From positions 1 through 7,686 of the forward strand of contig FR898439.1 of assembly GCA_000437515.1 (NCBI GenBank): a stretch of DNA of 7,686 nucleotides. Reading direction: 5' to 3'. Positions 5,480 through 7,686 of the stretch are shown piece after piece (the stretch's first letter is position 1; each line of letters begins with the position of its first letter). The notes under the pieces are model-generated. The model had not been told where the DNA came from and did not search any database. It worked only from the letters and a program-made list of their open reading frames with translations. The DNA comes from Acidiphilium sp. CAG:727. GTDB taxonomy: Bacteria > Bacillota > Clostridia > Christensenellales > Borkfalkiaceae. The position numbers were made by a program, and so were the translations under genes.

Positions 5480-5911
5480 ATGTTGATGCCTAAGAGAGTT
5501 AAGAGAAGAAAGCAGCACCGCGGCAGAATGACCGGTAAAGTTACGAAAGGTAACGTTATCGCTTACGGCGATTACGGTCTGGTTGCGGAAGGTTGCGCCT
5601 GGGTAACTTCCAATCAGATAGAAGCGGCTCGTATCGCCATGACGAGATTTATCAAGCGTGGCGGTCAGGTATGGATAGATATATTCCCTCACAAGCCGAT
5701 TTCCAAGAAACCCGCCGGCACCAGAATGGGTTCCGGTAAAGGTAACGTCGAATACTGGGCTGCGGTCGTCAAACCGGGCAGAGTTCTGTTCGAAATGGCG
5801 GGCGTTTCCGAAGCCGACGCAAGAGAGGCTATGCGTCTTGCGGGACATAAACTTCCCATCAAGACGAAGTTCGTAGTCAAAGAAAAAACTACGGAAGGAG
5901 TTGAAGGTTGA
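5480..5911 (+). CDS. rplP: 50S ribosomal protein L16
   Basis: The 143-residue product has the family length. L16 is a late-assembly protein contacting A-site tRNA. MLMPKRVK-R--HRGRM (1-16) is the classic start. GCAWVTSNQIEAARIAMTRFIKRGG, MGSGKGNVEYWAAVVKPGRVLFE and the C-terminal HKLPIKTKFV are diagnostic. The ATG at 5480 is preferred over the in-frame ATG at 5486. It gives the conserved MLMP start and lies 12 bases after AAGGAGG (5461-5467), against 18 for the later one. The ribosome binding site is inside the end of rpsC, and only two bases separate the genes, so coupling is likely. Confidence 0.96.
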   Translation: MLMPKRVKRRKQHRGRMTGKVTKGNVIAYGDYGLVAEGCAWVTSNQIEAARIAMTRFIKRGGQVWIDIFPHKPISKKPAGTRMGSGKGNVEYWAAVVKPGRVLFEMAGVSEADAREAMRLAGHKLPIKTKFVVKEKTTEGVEG

Positions 5912-5913
5912 AA

Positions 5914-6114
5914 ATGAAAGCGCAAGAAATTCACGGAATGACCAACGACGAGTTGGCAACGAAATTGTCCGACCTTAAGGACGAACTCTTTAACCTTCGT
6001 TTCCGTCAGGCTACCGGTCAACTCGAAAATCCGAACGTCGTTAAGACGACCAAAAAGGACATCGCGAGAATCAAGACGGAAATACGCGCGAGAGAACTTA
6101 AAGCGAGCGTATAA
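5914..6114 (+). CDS. rpmC: 50S ribosomal protein L29
   Basis: L29 is a small two-helix protein beside L23 at the tunnel exit. From the ATG at 5914 the product has 66 residues, the same as B. subtilis L29, and starts with the family-typical MKAQEI. The block DELFNLRFRQATGQLENP (about 25-42) is diagnostic, and the C-terminal helix carries ARIKTEIRAREL. The start is ambiguous. TTG at 5908 overlaps the rplP stop (TTGA) and lies seven bases after AAGGAG (5895-5900), whereas ATG 5914 is 13 bases from it but six from a weaker AAGG (5904-5907). TTG would add two residues, Met-Lys. I favour the ATG from homology. Confidence 0.92.
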   Translation: MKAQEIHGMTNDELATKLSDLKDELFNLRFRQATGQLENPNVVKTTKKDIARIKTEIRARELKASV

Positions 6115-6129
6115 TCGGAGGATAGTAAG

Positions 6130-6384
6130 ATGGAAAGAAATTTAAGAAAGGAAAGAGTCGGAATAGTAACTTCCGACAAAATGGATAAAACGGTAGTAGT
6201 TACCGTCGAACAAAGAGCGATGCATCCTTTGTACAAAAAGACGGTTATTTCTTCCAAAAAGTATAAGGCGCACGACGAAGAGAACACGTGCGGCGTAGGC
6301 GACAAGGTCAGAATAGTCGAGACCAGAAAACTTTCCAAGGACAAGAATTGGAGAGTTGCCGAAATAATCGAAAAGGCTAAATAA
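6130..6384 (+). CDS. rpsQ: 30S ribosomal protein S17
   Basis: The 84-residue product is an OB-fold protein and an early binder of 16S rRNA in the 30S body. RKERVGIVTSDKMDKTVVVTVE (6-27) and HPLYKKTV--SKKYKAHDEEN are diagnostic. They are followed by GVGDKVRIVETRKLSKDKNWRVAEI, the RNA-binding OB strand region. Length is normal. GGAGG at 6117-6121 is eight bases before the ATG and begins three bases after the rpmC stop codon. Nothing is unusual. Confidence 0.96.
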   Translation: MERNLRKERVGIVTSDKMDKTVVVTVEQRAMHPLYKKTVISSKKYKAHDEENTCGVGDKVRIVETRKLSKDKNWRVAEIIEKAK

Positions 6385-6404
6385 TTCAGGGAGGAGCGTA
6401 ATTT

Positions 6405-6773
6405 ATGATACAACCACAGACCAGACTTATCGCTGCGGATAACTCGGGCGCAAAAGAAATCATGTGCATAAGAGTACTCGGCGGTTCGTTCAGAAAGACG
6501 GGTAACATCGGCGACGTAATCGTTGCCAGCGTAAAGACGGCTACCCCCGGCGGCGCGGTCAAGAAAGGCGACGTCGTTAAGGCAGTTATCGTAAGATCTT
6601 CCAAGGGTCTTCGTCGCGCGGACGGCACTCACATCAAGTTCGACGACAACGCTGCCGTTATCATCGACAACCAGAAGCAACCGAGAGGAACTCGTATCTT
6701 CGGACCCGTTGCGAGAGAACTTCGCGAGAGAGATTACATGAGAATCGTTTCTCTTGCGCCGGAAGTACTGTAA
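6405..6773 (+). CDS. rplN: 50S ribosomal protein L14
   Basis: The 122-residue protein has the invariant length of bacterial L14, which forms bridges to the 30S subunit and contacts L19 and the silencing factor RsfS. MIQPQTRLIAADNSGAKE at the start, IGDVIVASVK, GGAVKKGDVVKAVIVR and the C-terminal RIFGPVARELRE are diagnostic. A long purine-rich site at 6388-6396 (AGGGAGGAG) gives one of the strongest ribosome binding sites in the window, about nine bases before the ATG. It is the first gene of what in E. coli is the separate spc operon. No promoter or terminator is visible in the 20-base gap here, so the two operons appear fused. Confidence 0.97.
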   Translation: MIQPQTRLIAADNSGAKEIMCIRVLGGSFRKTGNIGDVIVASVKTATPGGAVKKGDVVKAVIVRSSKGLRRADGTHIKFDDNAAVIIDNQKQPRGTRIFGPVARELRERDYMRIVSLAPEVL

Positions 6774-6785
6774 GGAGATATCGGA

Positions 6786-7334
6786 ATGAAAGTTAAAAAG
6801 AATGATACCGTCCTTGTATTGACGGGTAAAGACGCCGGCAAGACCGGTAAAGTTATCGCGAGCAACCCTGCCGATAACAAAATCAAGGTTGACGGCGTAA
6901 ACGTTCAACTTAAAAGCAAAAAAGCGAGAAGCGCGAACGAAACGAGCGCGATCGTCAAGCAGGTAGGCGCGATAGACGCTTCCAACGTTCTCGTCGTATG
7001 CCCCGCTTGCGGAAAGGCTACCAGAGTAGCGTATAAACTCGAAGGAGATAAGAAACTCCGCGTCTGCAAGAAGTGCGGAGCCTCGCTCGACGTCAAGAAA
7101 GCCGCTCCCGTAAAGACTGCCGCCAAAAAGACCGCTACCAAGAAGGCTGCGGACAAGGCAGAAGGCGAAGAAAAGAAAACGACTGCGAAGAAGACTTCGA
7201 CCGCAAAGAAAACCACGGCTGCGAAGACGACTTCGACCGCCAAAAAAACCACGGCTGCGAAGACGACTGCCGCCAAAAAAACCACCACTAAAAAAGCCGC
7301 TGCCGAAAAGGTAACCGCGGATAAAGCCGAATAA
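6786..7334 (+). CDS. rplX: 50S ribosomal protein L24 with Zn-ribbon cysteines and a long Lys/Thr/Ala-rich repeat tail
   Basis: L24 starts 50S assembly by binding the 5' end of 23S rRNA and later sits near the tunnel exit. Residues 1-103 are an ordinary L24: the KOW segment NDTVLVLTGKDAGKTGKV (6-23), the KKARSANETSAIV-loop, and a C-terminal ribbon with C72-x2-C75 and C94-x2-C97. This four-Cys form is seen in many bacterial L24 proteins. Residues 104-182 are extra. This tail is almost only Lys, Ala and Thr, with 24 Lys against 7 acidic residues, and contains a 12-residue repeat (133-168). It resembles histone H1-like tails and is probably disordered and RNA- or DNA-binding; that is inference. 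The normal family length is about 100-105. The frame is intact and the next gene's ribosome binding site follows the tail directly, so it belongs to the gene. The ribosome binding site AAGGAG lies at 6772-6777. Confidence 0.95.
   Translation: MKVKKNDTVLVLTGKDAGKTGKVIASNPADNKIKVDGVNVQLKSKKARSANETSAIVKQVGAIDASNVLVVCPACGKATRVAYKLEGDKKLRVCKKCGASLDVKKAAPVKTAAKKTATKKAADKAEGEEKKTTAKKTSTAKKTTAAKTTSTAKKTTAAKTTAAKKTTTKKAAAEKVTADKAE
7182..7289 (+). repeat. 36-base tandem repeats encoding the L24 tail
   Basis: Three in-frame units lie at 7182-7217, 7218-7253 and 7254-7289. Units 1 and 2 agree at 32 of 36 bases, and three of the four differences alter the encoded residue only at the first and fourth codons or are synonymous. 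Unit 3 starts with 15 bases identical to unit 2 and then appears to have lost one codon. The encoded unit is (T/A)AK(K/T)TSTAKKTT. Such arrays change length by slippage or unequal recombination, so tail length may vary among relatives. Confidence 0.85.
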
Positions 7335-7345
7335 GGAGAATCAAA

Positions 7346-7686
7346 ATGGCAAACAAAAAGACTCAGGTTGCTAACGAACCTGCAACCGATTCCAAGTATG
7401 TCAACAGAAAGAGAAAGATGTACGAGGAAGAAGTCGTTCCGTATCTTATGAAGAAATTCAACTATAAGAACGTGAACGAATGTCCGAAACTCGTAAAGAT
7501 CACTCTTAATACGGGTCTCGGCGACAGCAAAGACAACGCCAAGAGCGTACAGACCGCCGCGCAGGAACTTGCGCTTATCGCGGGTCAGAAACCCGTTCTT
7601 ACCAAGGCTAAGAAGTCCGTTGCGAACTTCAAAGTAAGAGAAGGTATGAACGTAGGTATCAAAGTTACGCTTCGTCGCGACAGAAT
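7346..7686 (+). CDS. rplE: 50S ribosomal protein L5, N-terminally extended (3' end outside window)
   Basis: The frame is open from ATG 7346 to the window end, 113 full codons plus two bases. L5 belongs to the 5S rRNA particle and contacts P-site tRNA and the 30S head. From about residue 25 the sequence follows L5: MYEEEVVPYLMKKFNYKNV, P-LVKITLNTGLGD, AKSVQTAAQELALIAGQKPVLTKAKKSVANFKVREGM and VGIKVTLR. In B. subtilis L5 the protein begins only a few residues before the matching EKYN--I-P-L segment. Here about 18 extra residues precede it, polar and ending in a basic NRKRK stretch. AAGGAG at 7333-7338, overlapping the rplX stop and seven bases before the ATG, supports the early start. Codons at the edge are too few to judge the C-terminus. 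Confidence 0.95.
   Translation, partial: MANKKTQVANEPATDSKYVNRKRKMYEEEVVPYLMKKFNYKNVNECPKLVKITLNTGLGDSKDNAKSVQTAAQELALIAGQKPVLTKAKKSVANFKVREGMNVGIKVTLRRDR

Noticed and set aside
7242..7281. A7 runs in the L24 tail as programmed frameshift sites.
   Set aside because: In the L24 frame they read GCC AAA AAA ACC, which does not form the X-XXY-YYZ slippery pattern, and I see no clear downstream stimulatory structure.
1274..7288. Numerous long minus-strand open frames opposite the ribosomal protein genes.
   Set aside because: They mirror the codon bias of the + strand genes, lack ribosome binding sites, and show no recognisable protein families.
7073..7291. 72-codon frame overlapping the L24 tail in another reading frame.
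   Set aside because: It is a by-product of the low-complexity repeat DNA, without its own ribosome binding site. The in-frame L24 reading is continuous and ends at the rplE ribosome binding site.

Overview
The window holds the 3' neighbour of an unseen region, a sporulation sigma factor gene, a regulatory intergenic region of about 540 bases, and the first fourteen genes of a canonical S10-spc ribosomal protein operon, all on the + strand. The sigma factor closely resembles the forespore factor SigG. It carries the N-terminal K-(V/I)-E-I-C-G signature and the FSTYAVPMIIGE core shared by SigF and SigG. This points to an endospore-forming (or recently endospore-forming) member of the Bacillota, most likely class Clostridia. 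Strong purine-rich Shine-Dalgarno sites before nearly every gene, heavy AGA (Arg) use in the ribosomal genes, and a zinc-ribbon form of L24 fit this. I cannot place it more finely from sequence alone.

Layout. 1-56 is the start of the window with the sigG ribosome binding site. 57-833 is sigG, closed by a strong intrinsic terminator at 859-895. 896-1086 shows no gene; it holds a GC palindrome/hairpin and an A/T-rich tract. 1087-1115 is a near-consensus SigA promoter (TTGACA, 17 bases, TATGAT, with an extended -10 TG). It drives an unusually long leader of about 250 bases before rpsJ. The leader can fold into several hairpins, including an intrinsic-terminator-like one, and has two mutually exclusive pairings of one 7-base element. 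It is a good candidate for an autoregulatory ribosomal protein leader or attenuator. From 1376 to the end the order is rpsJ, rplC, rplD, rplW, rplB, rpsS, rplV, rpsC, rplP, rpmC, rpsQ, rplN, rplX and rplE (cut by the window end). Gaps between genes are short (overlap to about 31 bases), with no terminator or internal promoter that I could support.

The ribosomal genes are co-transcribed and build neighbouring parts of the 30S head (S10, S19, S3), the 30S body (S17), and the 50S peptidyl-transferase/exit-tunnel region and rim (L2, L3, L4, L22, L23, L29, L16, L14, L24, L5). sigG is in a separate transcription unit and is probably only a chance neighbour.

The window is mostly ordinary housekeeping DNA. 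The parts that deserve attention are the rpsJ leader, the roughly 79-residue lysine/threonine/alanine-rich repeat tail on L24, the sigG location and one substituted position in SigG, N-terminal extensions on L22 and L5, and a Cys/His cluster in L2. I found no mobile element, CRISPR array, tRNA or rRNA, and no convincing evidence of a wholly new system.
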